A stretch of DNA of 64,000 nt from Ensifer adhaerens (GTDB taxonomy: Bacteria; Pseudomonadota; Alphaproteobacteria; Rhizobiales; Rhizobiaceae): positions 86,096 to 150,095 of the forward strand of contig NZ_LGAP01000015.1 in NCBI RefSeq assembly GCF_001270265.1, given 5' to 3'. Position numbers and translations under genes: made by a program. The notes under the pieces are model-generated. The model was given only the letters and a program-made list of their open reading frames with translations, did not search any database and was not told where the DNA came from. This document shows positions 1 through 7,465 of the stretch, piece after piece (the stretch's first letter is position 1; each line of letters opens with the position of its first letter).

Positions 1-307
1 AATAGGCGGCCGGGATTTCTGCCAGCCGCACATCCAATCTGGACGCCAGCTTCACCAGGTCGACGTTGGCGATCCGGCCCTCGGTAATGCGCTTTTCCAT
101 GCCGAGCCTGCATCCAGTTGCTGCGCGCGACCTGGCATGTGACCCTTCCCGAAGAGCAAGTTTTCGTACCTCCCACTCTTCGACGGTGAGGCCATCAGCG
201 TTGGAGGCACGGCCGAACTCGGCCACCCTGAAATTCATCACAAGCATGAGAACAACGATGAGGCCGAGGCTGACGATGAGCCCGTTCAATGCCTTGCGGA
301 AACGCAT
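1..307 (-). CDS. Hypothetical membrane-anchored protein (3' end outside window)
   Basis: An open frame on the minus strand runs off the left edge of the window. I place the start at the ATG at 305-307 because AAGG lies about 8 nt upstream; an in-frame ATG at 335-337 is an alternative that adds ten residues but has no visible ribosome binding site. The N-terminus has a short basic stretch followed by a hydrophobic segment (about residues 8-25), suggesting a signal anchor or an uncleaved signal, then a charged soluble stretch. Codon third positions are mixed but compatible with coding. I do not recognise the family, and the frame is incomplete. Confidence 0.5.
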   Translation of the reverse strand, partial: MRFRKALNGLIVSLGLIVVLMLVMNFRVAEFGRASNADGLTVEEWEVRKLALREGSHARSRAATGCRLGMEKRITEGRIANVDLVKLASRLDVRLAEIPAAY

Positions 308-436
308 TCGAAACCTTCGTTTTAAGACAACCTGCATAGCAAATAGGAAATAAAGCCGGAAGCTGCAAGGTGCTGCTTTGGCCATCCTGACGTGCGTCGC
401 CCGCTACCCGCGTACCGGTCCTTGGAAGTCTCCCGA

Positions 437-1363
437 CTACATCAGCATGTAGTTCTGCGGTTGCGGCAGCTCGGGCAGGTTCGTCTCCCCCAGCGCCTCG
501 CGCAGGTTGATCTCGATCATATCGGCAAGCGCCACGATCGGCAGGTCGTTCGGCAGCGTGCCGAAAGGCTCCTCCAGTTCGTCGCCAAGCGCGTCGAGGC
601 CGAAGAAGGTATAGGCGACGAGCGCGGTTACGAACGGCGTCGCCCAGCCCAGCGCGTCGGCAAAGCCAAAGGGCAGGAGGAAGCAGAAGAGATAGGCGGT
701 GCGATGCAGCAGCAGCGTATAGCCGAAGGGAACCGGCGTGTTGCGGATACGCTCGCAGGCGGCAAGCACGGCCGACATGCGCCCGACCGTGCCGTCCAGC
801 ATCATGTACTGAATATCGCTGATCCTGTCGGCGGCACGCAGGCTGGCAAGCAGGGCGCCGATTTCGCGCAGCAGCAGATCGGGGGCGTTGCGGCTGGCCT
901 TGTAGGCCGGCACAAGGTCTACGGGCAATCTCCGTAACGCCTTGTCTTGCTGGTTGCCCGGCCGCAGGTGGCAGACCAGGGTCTGTGCAAAGGTGATCAC
1001 CAGATTGAGCAGGCGTGCACGTGCGCCGTCCATGCCCTCCGCACCACTCGCGCCGAGGATCAACGTCTGGCGGGCAAAATCGCGGGAGACGAAAATCAGC
1101 TGTCCCCAATCCTTGCGGGCCTCCCACCAGCGGTCGTAGCAGGCATTGTTGCGAAAGCCGAGAAACACGGAAAGGGCAATGCCCAGCAGGGCAAACGGCC
1201 CGCTGTTGACGCTCGGCACCATCGCCGGAAAGGCCTGGTGGGCCCAGACGACGCCTCCGGACAGGGCGAAGACAAACAGCACTTGTGGGAAGATCCGCTG
1301 GATGACCGAGCCGCGCAGGATGAAGAAGAGCTTGAGAAGGCTGGGGCGGTCACGAACGATCAT
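437..1363 (-). CDS. Bestrophin-family (UPF0187/YneE-like) membrane protein
   Basis: This 308-aa protein matches the bacterial bestrophin family of pentameric anion or cation channels in the inner membrane. The sequence starts with the family's typical N-terminus, a short basic region around RDRPSLLKLFF, followed by two hydrophobic segments (about residues 25-65). The motif FRNNACYDRWWEARKDWG corresponds to the conserved FRxNxxYxRWWEAR signature after the second membrane helix. Further hydrophobic segments occur around residues 190-230. The length fits bacterial members (about 290-310 aa). The ATG at 1363 has a plausible AGGTAG upstream. It stands alone, with no operon partner. The ion specificity cannot be read from sequence. 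Confidence 0.88.
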   Translation of the reverse strand: MIVRDRPSLLKLFFILRGSVIQRIFPQVLFVFALSGGVVWAHQAFPAMVPSVNSGPFALLGIALSVFLGFRNNACYDRWWEARKDWGQLIFVSRDFARQTLILGASGAEGMDGARARLLNLVITFAQTLVCHLRPGNQQDKALRRLPVDLVPAYKASRNAPDLLLREIGALLASLRAADRISDIQYMMLDGTVGRMSAVLAACERIRNTPVPFGYTLLLHRTAYLFCFLLPFGFADALGWATPFVTALVAYTFFGLDALGDELEEPFGTLPNDLPIVALADMIEINLREALGETNLPELPQPQNYMLM

Positions 1364-1615
1364 CGACGGCTACCTGTGCGGCAAGGATTGAGCATGGGTA
1401 TAGGCGGGACGCGAAAATTGGAAGAGCGCGCGATGTCGATCAGCGTTCTGATCCGTCCCCACGGTACAACCGGCAATGGAAATTGGTGGTCTGCCCGCTG
1501 CCCGTCGTTATCGTGATCGGCGCGGTTGCACCGGCCCCCGACAATATTTCAACGACCCAGTCGGCACGCGGACGTCCCGCTCGTCCTTGATGAGAGGATC
1601 GAAGAGGAGACGGAA

Positions 1616-2194
1616 ATGCGCAAGGTTGTTGCCGGCATGCAAATGTCCATCGATGGCAAGATCGATGGTCCCGATGGATATGCCGACTGGGTCGATTCCT
1701 GGTCGGATACGTTCGACCTGTTGCCCGAAATTGATGCCTGCGTGCTCGGAAGGGGCATGTATTCGGGCTATGAACAATATTGGAGCGCGATCAAGGCCGA
1801 CCCACACAGCCCGCTCGAATTGAGCGGCAATCTGCCGACTGCGGAGGAAATCGAATACGCCGATTTTGCCCTGAGCACGCCACATTATCTGCTGTCCAAG
1901 ACGCTCGACCGCGTACGCTGGGCGAACACGACGGTGCTCCGCGATGCTGCCGAAATCGATGTTTTGCGGATGCGGCCGGGCAAGACCATCTATGTCGTCG
2001 GTGGCGCGCAGACGGTTTCGGGCTTGCTCGACCGGGGTTCCATCGATGAACTGCGCCTGACGATCCACCCGCTGGTGGTGGGGGAGGGCAAGGCGCTGTT
2101 TGCAACGATCGCGCGGCGGCATCGTCTGCAGCTCAACGAAGCCAAGTCGCGCCCGGACGGCACCGTCAGCCTCGTCTATACCGTCGGCAACTGA
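1616..2194 (+). CDS. Dihydrofolate reductase-like (RibD C-terminal domain) protein
   Basis: This 192-aa cytoplasmic protein belongs to the RibD C-terminal/dihydrofolate reductase superfamily of NAD(P)H-dependent reductases. The start MRKVVAGMQMSIDGKIDGPDG is the typical first beta strand and substrate loop. IYVVGGAQTVSGLL (about residues 123-136) is the glycine-rich nucleotide-binding segment, and the tail DELRLTIHPLVVGEGKALF is a family hallmark. The open frame extends upstream to 1526, but the ATG at 1616 is preceded by a GAGGAGA ribosome binding site. These stand-alone proteins are common in rhizobia and usually lack a proven substrate. It is not part of a riboflavin operon here. Confidence 0.88.
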   Translation: MRKVVAGMQMSIDGKIDGPDGYADWVDSWSDTFDLLPEIDACVLGRGMYSGYEQYWSAIKADPHSPLELSGNLPTAEEIEYADFALSTPHYLLSKTLDRVRWANTTVLRDAAEIDVLRMRPGKTIYVVGGAQTVSGLLDRGSIDELRLTIHPLVVGEGKALFATIARRHRLQLNEAKSRPDGTVSLVYTVGN

Positions 2195-2279
2195 CCAATC
2201 CGGTTGCCTCGGTTCGAATGTGGAGCATCGACGACGTAGCGGAATCGGCGACTGTCGGGTAACAACCCGGTGATCCGCC

Positions 2280-2837
2280 GTGCCTGATGTGACGAGGAGT
2301 GTCGATTTGCCGCCACCGATCAAAGTCGAATTGCTGTCGCATGACCCGCGATGGGCCGAGCAAGCGACTGCAGAAGGCCAATTGTTTGCTTCTATCGTCG
2401 GGTCGTCTTCGATTGCCGTGCACCACATCGGCTCGACGGCCATTCCGACGATCCACGCCAAGCCGGTTCTCGATCTCATGCCTGTTGTTAGGGATCTGGC
2501 GGAGCTCGACGGCCGCCGAGGCGAGATCGAGGCGCATGGCTATGAGTGGTGGGGCGAACTCGGTCTGCCCGGTCGCCGCCATTGTACCAAGAGCGACCCG
2601 GCGACCGGACGCCGGCTCGTTCAACTGCACTGCTATCGCGAGCGCTCGCCGGAAGTCGAGCGTCATCTCGCCTTCCGTGACTATCTGCGCAGCCATCCGC
2701 AGATCGCTGCCGCCTATGATCGCGAGAAGGCAAGATGCCGGGACCTTCATACGGAAGATTCCCACGCCTATAGCGATTGCAAGGACGCGTGGATCAAGAC
2801 GGTCGAGGCGCAGGCCCTGGCGTGGCGCCGGTCCTGA
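2280..2837 (+). CDS. GrpB family protein (UPF0157)
   Basis: This 185-aa protein belongs to the GrpB/UPF0157 family, a branch of the nucleotidyltransferase fold. Family motifs are visible: a start of the form VELLSHDPRWAEQ, then VHHIGSTAIPTIHAKPVLDLMPVV, where GSTAIPxxxAKPxxDL is the conserved core, then RHLAFRDYLRSHPQIAAAYDREK near the C-terminus. The frame begins with GTG at 2280; a later GTG or TTG start is possible because no strong ribosome binding site is seen. Some fused members act with dephospho-CoA kinase, but stand-alone members have no established substrate. It follows the RibD-like gene by 85 bp on the same strand. Confidence 0.85.
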   Translation: MPDVTRSVDLPPPIKVELLSHDPRWAEQATAEGQLFASIVGSSSIAVHHIGSTAIPTIHAKPVLDLMPVVRDLAELDGRRGEIEAHGYEWWGELGLPGRRHCTKSDPATGRRLVQLHCYRERSPEVERHLAFRDYLRSHPQIAAAYDREKARCRDLHTEDSHAYSDCKDAWIKTVEAQALAWRRS

Positions 2838-2861
2838 TCGACGCGCAACGGCCGCAGACGT

Positions 2862-3248
2862 TTACGCCGAAAAGCCGGCGGACAGCTTACTCGGCGCCTT
2901 TTCGCGCCAGGCGGCGATCAGCCTTTGGGTCAGGCTGGCGTCGTCGATCGCGCCAAGACGCACCAGCATCGCCGGCCATCCCTTATAATGGTCTGTTTCG
3001 AAGAACAGTGCCGGATCGAGTTCCAGCAGCATTTCCTTTTCTTCAAGCGCACACATGACCACCAGGGTTTCGGCATCCTTCATGCGCACGAAGCTCTTGC
3101 CCTTCACCAGCAGCGCCGGCGTACCATAGGAAGTGCCGAGCGAAACCTCCGGCAGGCCGGCGGTTTCTGCCAGTTTCACGACGCGGGCAAAACGGCTGTC
3201 GAGGTCTTCGTTCGAGCGCCCGCTATATGCGGCCGGTGGGTGGCTCAT
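2862..3248 (-). CDS. MmcQ/YjbR family DNA-binding-like protein
   Basis: This 128-aa protein matches the MmcQ/YjbR family, small proteins with a CyaY-like fold. Visible signatures are LPEVSLGTSYGTPALLVKGKSFVRM, near residues 29-53, and ALFFETDHYKGWPAMLVRL followed by a C-terminal helix ending in AAWREKAP. The open frame continues upstream to 3485, but the extension is arginine-rich shadow sequence. The ATG at 3246-3248 overlaps the stop of the upstream 69-aa ORF as ATGA, so the two are probably translationally coupled. No biochemical role is established for the family; DNA binding was inferred from fold only. Confidence 0.82.
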   Translation of the reverse strand: MSHPPAAYSGRSNEDLDSRFARVVKLAETAGLPEVSLGTSYGTPALLVKGKSFVRMKDAETLVVMCALEEKEMLLELDPALFFETDHYKGWPAMLVRLGAIDDASLTQRLIAAWREKAPSKLSAGFSA

Positions 3249-3454
3249 CGCCCACCTGCCGGCAAGCAATCGCAGCCGCACTCGGCTGCCTTCGGCCACG
3301 GCCAGCCCGGAAAAGGCAGGTCGCCGAGCTCGCGCCCGTCCATCCGTTCGAGATCGGGATGTTGCAGCGGATCGCGCGCCCAGGAGAGCAAGGCGTCCTG
3401 CCGGGCGTCTGTCAGAGATCGTGTCGGCTTCAACAAGGAGAAAATCTTCAGCAT
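3245..3454 (-). CDS. Small conserved-looking protein coupled to YjbR gene
   Basis: This 69-aa ORF begins MLKIFSLLKPTRSLTDARQD. Its ATG at 3454 has GAAAGGA 9 nt upstream. Its TGA overlaps the ATG of the YjbR gene in an ATGA arrangement, the usual signature of a two-gene operon. It has a Cys-x-Cys pair near the C-terminus and a WxxDPLxHPDLERMDGRELGDLPF stretch. There are no hydrophobic membrane segments. I do not recognise a named domain. Codon choice, the ribosome binding site and the coupling support a real gene; the function is unknown. Confidence 0.65.
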   Translation of the reverse strand: MLKIFSLLKPTRSLTDARQDALLSWARDPLQHPDLERMDGRELGDLPFPGWPWPKAAECGCDCLPAGGR

Positions 3455-3544
3455 GGCGGGCCATCCTTTCGATGCTTGAGAGCATCTGCCTGTTTGGTCA
3501 CAATTTCAATTGAGATTGCCGAACGGCAGGTTTAGAAAAACTAT

Positions 3545-4486
3545 ATGAGAGACTTGAATGCCATTCATCTGAACGGCTTGCGGGCGGTCGAGGCGGTCGG
3601 CCGCCTTGGCTCGCTGGCGGCGGCTTCCGATGAGCTGGGGGTGACACCCGGCGCGGTCAGCCAGCAGATCGCCAAGACCGAGGCGCAGCTCGGCCGCATC
3701 CTGTTCGAGCGCACATCGCGCGGATTGGTGGTCACGGATTTCGGCCGGCTGTTCCTGGCGCGGCTGAGCAATGCGTTTGGCGAGCTGGCCGAGGCGGTTG
3801 CCTCCGCGCGCCGGCGGGATGAATCGGTGCTGACGATCTCCGTCGCCCCGGTGTTTGCCGCCCGCTGGCTCGTCTACCGGCTCAATCGTTTCGCCGAGCG
3901 CCATCCGGACATCAGGCTGCGCATCGACGCGACCACCCGCCTCGTCAATCTCGATACTTCGGATGTCGACGTCGGCATTCGCGTTGGTGAGGGGCGTTGG
4001 CCGGGCGTTAAATCGGAGCTGTTGCTGGAGCAGGAGGTTTTCCCCGTCTGCTCGCCGGCAATGGCTGAAAACCTGCGTGAGCCTGCAGATATTCTAAAGA
4101 TGCCGGCGGTGATCGACGGCCATTCGATGTTTACTTGGGAGGTCTGGCTGCGCGAGGTCGGGCTTTCCGGCGCCGAATTGGGCGTGCGCCATACCTTCAA
4201 CGAGGCTTCGCTCGTGCTCGATGCCGCGATCGCCGGCCAGGGCGTGATGCTCGCCTGGCAGACGCTTGCCGGCTTCGCCGTGACCGAAGGCAGCCTCGTC
4301 GTTCCCTTCGGTATCCGCGCAAAGACGGGCTTCGGCCACTATTTCGTCAGTTCGCCCTCGCGGCGGGAGAGCAAGGCCGCCACCGCCTTCAAGCGTTGGG
4401 TGCGCGACGAGGTCGAAGAGGGCATGCGACTGCTCGACCTCAAGGCGCCGCGCACCCGTTTTAAGCCATCGCCAGCGAAAGACTAG
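3545..4486 (+). CDS. LysR-family transcriptional regulator, GcvA/AmpR type
   Basis: This 313-aa regulator has an N-terminal winged helix-turn-helix (about residues 1-65; LGSLAAASDELGVTPGAVSQQIAKTEAQLG is the helix-turn-helix) and a LysR substrate-binding domain (about 95-300). The opening LNGLRAVEAVGRLGS and the CSPAMAENLREPADI segment place it in the GcvA/AmpR branch. It is transcribed divergently from the 69-aa/YjbR operon, so this operon is the first candidate target along with its own promoter. The downstream glutathione transferase gene is convergent. No obvious strong ribosome binding site precedes the ATG. Confidence 0.88.
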   Translation: MRDLNAIHLNGLRAVEAVGRLGSLAAASDELGVTPGAVSQQIAKTEAQLGRILFERTSRGLVVTDFGRLFLARLSNAFGELAEAVASARRRDESVLTISVAPVFAARWLVYRLNRFAERHPDIRLRIDATTRLVNLDTSDVDVGIRVGEGRWPGVKSELLLEQEVFPVCSPAMAENLREPADILKMPAVIDGHSMFTWEVWLREVGLSGAELGVRHTFNEASLVLDAAIAGQGVMLAWQTLAGFAVTEGSLVVPFGIRAKTGFGHYFVSSPSRRESKAATAFKRWVRDEVEEGMRLLDLKAPRTRFKPSPAKD

Positions 4487-4522
4487 CGGCGCTCCGACGG
4501 CGCCGCGTTCGATGGCAGAAGC

Positions 4523-5182
4523 CTATTCGGCTTCGTGCGACCGAACCTCCATCATCGCCTTGAAGGCGGGACGCGACTGGCAGCGCTCTAGCCACGCCTT
4601 GACCTTGGGATGCCTGTCGAACAATTCGGTCTGGCTCATGGCGTAGCGGAAAACCTCCGCCAGGTTGAGATCGGCAACGGTGAAGCGATCGCCGACGATG
4701 TAGTCATGGCCGTCGAGATGGTTTTCGAGGCAGGCAAAGGCCTTGCCCAATGCCGCCACGGCCGCCGTGATCTTGGCCTTGCCCTCATCGGTGTTTTCAG
4801 CGCGGTCGTCATAGGTGAGAATGATGCGCACGGCGTGCGGCTCGACTTCCGTTGCCGCCCACATCGTCCAGTTGCCCATCAGCCCTTCTTCCTGGACGTC
4901 GCTTGGTGCAAGCGGACCACCGTATTTGCGGGCGAGATACAGATTGTTGGCAAGCGATTCCGTCAGAATAAGGCCATCGTCCTCGATCGCCGGGATCAAT
5001 CCCATCGGATTGACGGCGAGAAAGCGCGCCGACTTGGTGTTGATGGGCGCGTCTTCGGCCAGCGGATCGGCCAGCCGGCGCGCCTGGATCACCGGCACGG
5101 ATTTGAAGGGAATGCCGAGTTCTCCCGCCATCCAGTAATTGCGCGATGCGCGCGAGCGATAGACGCCATAGATCGTCAGCAT
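4523..5182 (-). CDS. Glutathione S-transferase family protein
   Basis: This 219-aa cytoplasmic protein is a glutathione transferase. The N-terminal thioredoxin-like domain (about 1-85) starts [26 protein letters not shown], where the Ser/Arg at the start of helix 1 is in the usual glutathione-contact region. [31 protein letters not shown] is the cis-proline and ES glutathione-binding segment. The all-helical C-terminal domain contains [18 protein letters not shown], the N-capping box motif. Reaction class is conjugation or reduction of electrophiles with glutathione; the substrate is unknown. It sits alone, convergent with the LysR gene. Confidence 0.88.
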   Translation of the reverse strand: MLTIYGVYRSRASRNYWMAGELGIPFKSVPVIQARRLADPLAEDAPINTKSARFLAVNPMGLIPAIEDDGLILTESLANNLYLARKYGGPLAPSDVQEEGLMGNWTMWAATEVEPHAVRIILTYDDRAENTDEGKAKITAAVAALGKAFACLENHLDGHDYIVGDRFTVADLNLAEVFRYAMSQTELFDRHPKVKAWLERCQSRPAFKAMMEVRSHEAE

Positions 5183-5392
5183 ATCCGGTTTCCTCCTGCC
5201 GTTTGCCTGTCCTCGTCATAGGCAATCGCGGGGAACACAAGAACCCGCGAGCGTTGATATCCCGCATGAAATCTTTTGATGAGACGATCGGTGCGACGGT
5301 AAGGCCGCTTGTCTTTCAGGCCTTCGCACTCTAGCAATCCGAGCATCGATATGGGGGCTTGATTGGCGCGACCGCGGCGAGAGAGGATGAGG

Positions 5393-5758
5393 ATGGACCT
5401 AGCAGTGCGTGTTTTCTGCGCGCTGGTGTTCGTCGTATCCGCCCTGGTGCAACTGCCCGCGGGCGCTGCCATGTCGGCAGCACCAGAGATGGCAGCTTAT
5501 GTTCTGCCCGACGGCTCGCTTCCCGACCTCTGCCTCAGCGGCCATGACGATCCGGATGGCAAGGGCGGTACGAAAACCCATGGATGCCAATCCTGCTGCC
5601 TCGCAGCGCCGGTGGTCCTGCCCACGCCGCAGGCGTTTCACGCCAAGCCCTCGTCTGTCTTCCTGGCGCTCTCGTCGCCCGCAGCGGAGCTGCTGCTTGC
5701 CCGACCGGTCCTGCTGGCCGGCTCCGGGCCTCGCGCGCCTCCGCGGCTTGCCGCCTGA
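5393..5758 (+). CDS. DUF2946-like exported Cys/His protein
   Basis: This protein of about 121 aa begins MDLAVRVFCALVFVVSALVQLPAGAAM, a signal peptide or N-terminal anchor, followed by a short soluble region with the cluster THGCQSCCLAAP (about residues 63-74). This arrangement resembles DUF2946, a small family often found beside PepSY membrane proteins and TonB receptors. The frame opens at TTG 5363; I prefer ATG 5393 because GAGAGG lies at 5381-5386. A PepSY protein follows 160 bp downstream on the same strand, suggesting a shared metal-related role. The metal assignment is inference. Confidence 0.6.
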   Translation: MDLAVRVFCALVFVVSALVQLPAGAAMSAAPEMAAYVLPDGSLPDLCLSGHDDPDGKGGTKTHGCQSCCLAAPVVLPTPQAFHAKPSSVFLALSSPAAELLLARPVLLAGSGPRAPPRLAA

Positions 5759-5918
5759 TCTGCCTTCGAAAGGGTTGATGCCATCATGAGGCACCGCCGG
5801 CGAGAGGGTCTCGGCCGGCGCGTTCGCTCTGAGACCTGGCACAATCACGACATCCAGACTTCAAGCAAGGGTAAGCCGCCGGCTGATCATCGCCGGGCTT
5901 TTCCCGCGGGGGACACCC

Positions 5919-7295
5919 ATGACGACTGCATCTCTTTCCGGCGCGGCGCGACTGCCCGATGTCGCCGCACGCGGCATTTCGCTTTACCGCGCCATATGGC
6001 GTTGGCACTTCTTCGCCGGCCTTATGGTCATTCCATTCATGATCAGCCTCGCCGTGACCGGCGGGCTCTATCTCTTCAACGACGAGATCGACGACACGCT
6101 CTTTGCCTACCGCAATATCGTTCCGGTCGGGGAAATGTCGCTGCCGCCCTCGGCCATCGTCGCCAATGCCGTCGAGGCGGTGCCGGGCAGCGCGGCAGTC
6201 GTCTATCGCACGCCGGCCGGCGCCGATCGGTCGGCACGCGTGACGGTGGGAGCAGGCGCAGGGCGCCTGATGGTCTATGTCGACCCCTATACCGCCGACA
6301 TTCTCGACATGGTCGCTCCGAGCGAGGAGTTCAACCAGGTGGTCGAAGACCTGCACAGCCTCGACTATTTCGGCAAGCGTGTCGAAACGATTATCGAGAT
6401 CGTCGCGGGCTTTGCGATCCTGCTCGTCTTCACCGGCATCTATCTCTGGTGGCCGCGACAGCAGACCGGCGGCGTCATCACGGTTCGAGGTACGCCGGCG
6501 CGGCGGGTGTTCTGGCGCGACCTACATGCGGTTACAGGTATCGCCTCGGCGCTGCTCATCGTCTTTTTCGCCTTTTCCGGCCTGCTTTGGTCCGGCTATT
6601 GGGGTTCGACCGTCAATGGCCAGCTGACGGCGGCCGGCATGGGCTACCCGGCCGAACTCTGGGACAATGTGCCGACCTCGATGAACGTGTCGACCGACGT
6701 GCTCTCGAAGGCCGGCTGGCTGGTCGAGAACGCGCCGGTTCCGTCGTCGTCCAACGTTGGCGGTCCGGTTCCGTCCATAGGGGTCGACAGGGCTGTCGCG
6801 ATTGCCGACAAAGCCGGCATGTTGCCGGGCTATGAACTGGCACTGCCCGGTGATGCGACCGGTGTCTACACCGCGGCGATCTTTCCGGCAGACCTTTCGC
6901 GCGACCGCACGATGCACATCGATCAATATCCCGGCGGGCCGCTGGGCGACCTCCCCTTTGGCCAGTCCCCGCCACTCGGCAAGGCGATCGAATGGAGCAT
7001 CAACGTTCATAAGGGCCAGGAATGGGGGCTCTTCAACCAGTTCCTGATGCTCGCGGCCTGCGCGGCGATCATACTCGTGTCGGTTTCGGCGGTTGTGATG
7101 TGGTGGAAGCGGCGTCCGGCCGGACGCGTCGGCGTGCCGCCGATGCCGCCGCGCCGCAGCATCTATGCGGGATTGTGGCTGATGGCGTTGCTGTTCGGGC
7201 TGGCCTTTCCGCTGACCGGTATCGCGATCATCGTGATGATCGTCGCGGACCAGGCACTGATGCTGGCTCCGCCCTTGCGCAGGGTTCTGTCCTGA
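5919..7295 (+). CDS. PepSY-associated TM helix protein (PiuB-like)
   Basis: This 458-aa inner-membrane protein belongs to the PepSY_TM family. The first transmembrane helix follows YRAIWRWHFFAGLMVIPFM (about residues 23-42), whose RWHFxxG motif is conserved. A large periplasmic part contains the PepSY region and the family segments RDLHAVTG (about 206-213) and NVHKGQEWGLFNQ (about 355-367). Three more hydrophobic segments lie near 165-185, 215-235 and 370-395, and the last pair is at the C-terminus. Relatives act in ferric siderophore reduction or uptake. The Cys-rich DUF2946-like gene upstream supports a metal role; no TonB receptor is nearby. Confidence 0.85.
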   Translation: MTTASLSGAARLPDVAARGISLYRAIWRWHFFAGLMVIPFMISLAVTGGLYLFNDEIDDTLFAYRNIVPVGEMSLPPSAIVANAVEAVPGSAAVVYRTPAGADRSARVTVGAGAGRLMVYVDPYTADILDMVAPSEEFNQVVEDLHSLDYFGKRVETIIEIVAGFAILLVFTGIYLWWPRQQTGGVITVRGTPARRVFWRDLHAVTGIASALLIVFFAFSGLLWSGYWGSTVNGQLTAAGMGYPAELWDNVPTSMNVSTDVLSKAGWLVENAPVPSSSNVGGPVPSIGVDRAVAIADKAGMLPGYELALPGDATGVYTAAIFPADLSRDRTMHIDQYPGGPLGDLPFGQSPPLGKAIEWSINVHKGQEWGLFNQFLMLAACAAIILVSVSAVVMWWKRRPAGRVGVPPMPPRRSIYAGLWLMALLFGLAFPLTGIAIIVMIVADQALMLAPPLRRVLS

Positions 7296-7465
7296 ATCGG
7301 CATGGGGCGGCTCGCGCTGCCCCATCTTTCCGGCTATGTTGGACACCGAAATGCAACCTTTGCACGATTTTCCCTGTCTTATTTAGGGAGGGCTAACCTT
7401 TGGTCGCCTATCGTGGGTTGGGGAAAGTCAGACCGATCTCGACACTGTGCTTCTGGAGGCCTTGC

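Noticed and set aside
1508..2479. 323-aa open frame on the minus strand
   Set aside because: It overlaps the RibD-like and GrpB genes, both of which have family motifs and ribosome binding sites.
3545..4486. AmpR-type control of the beta-lactamase by this LysR gene
   Set aside because: The gene is of the GcvA/AmpR branch but lies 32 kb away and is divergent from a YjbR operon; nothing links it to the lactamase.
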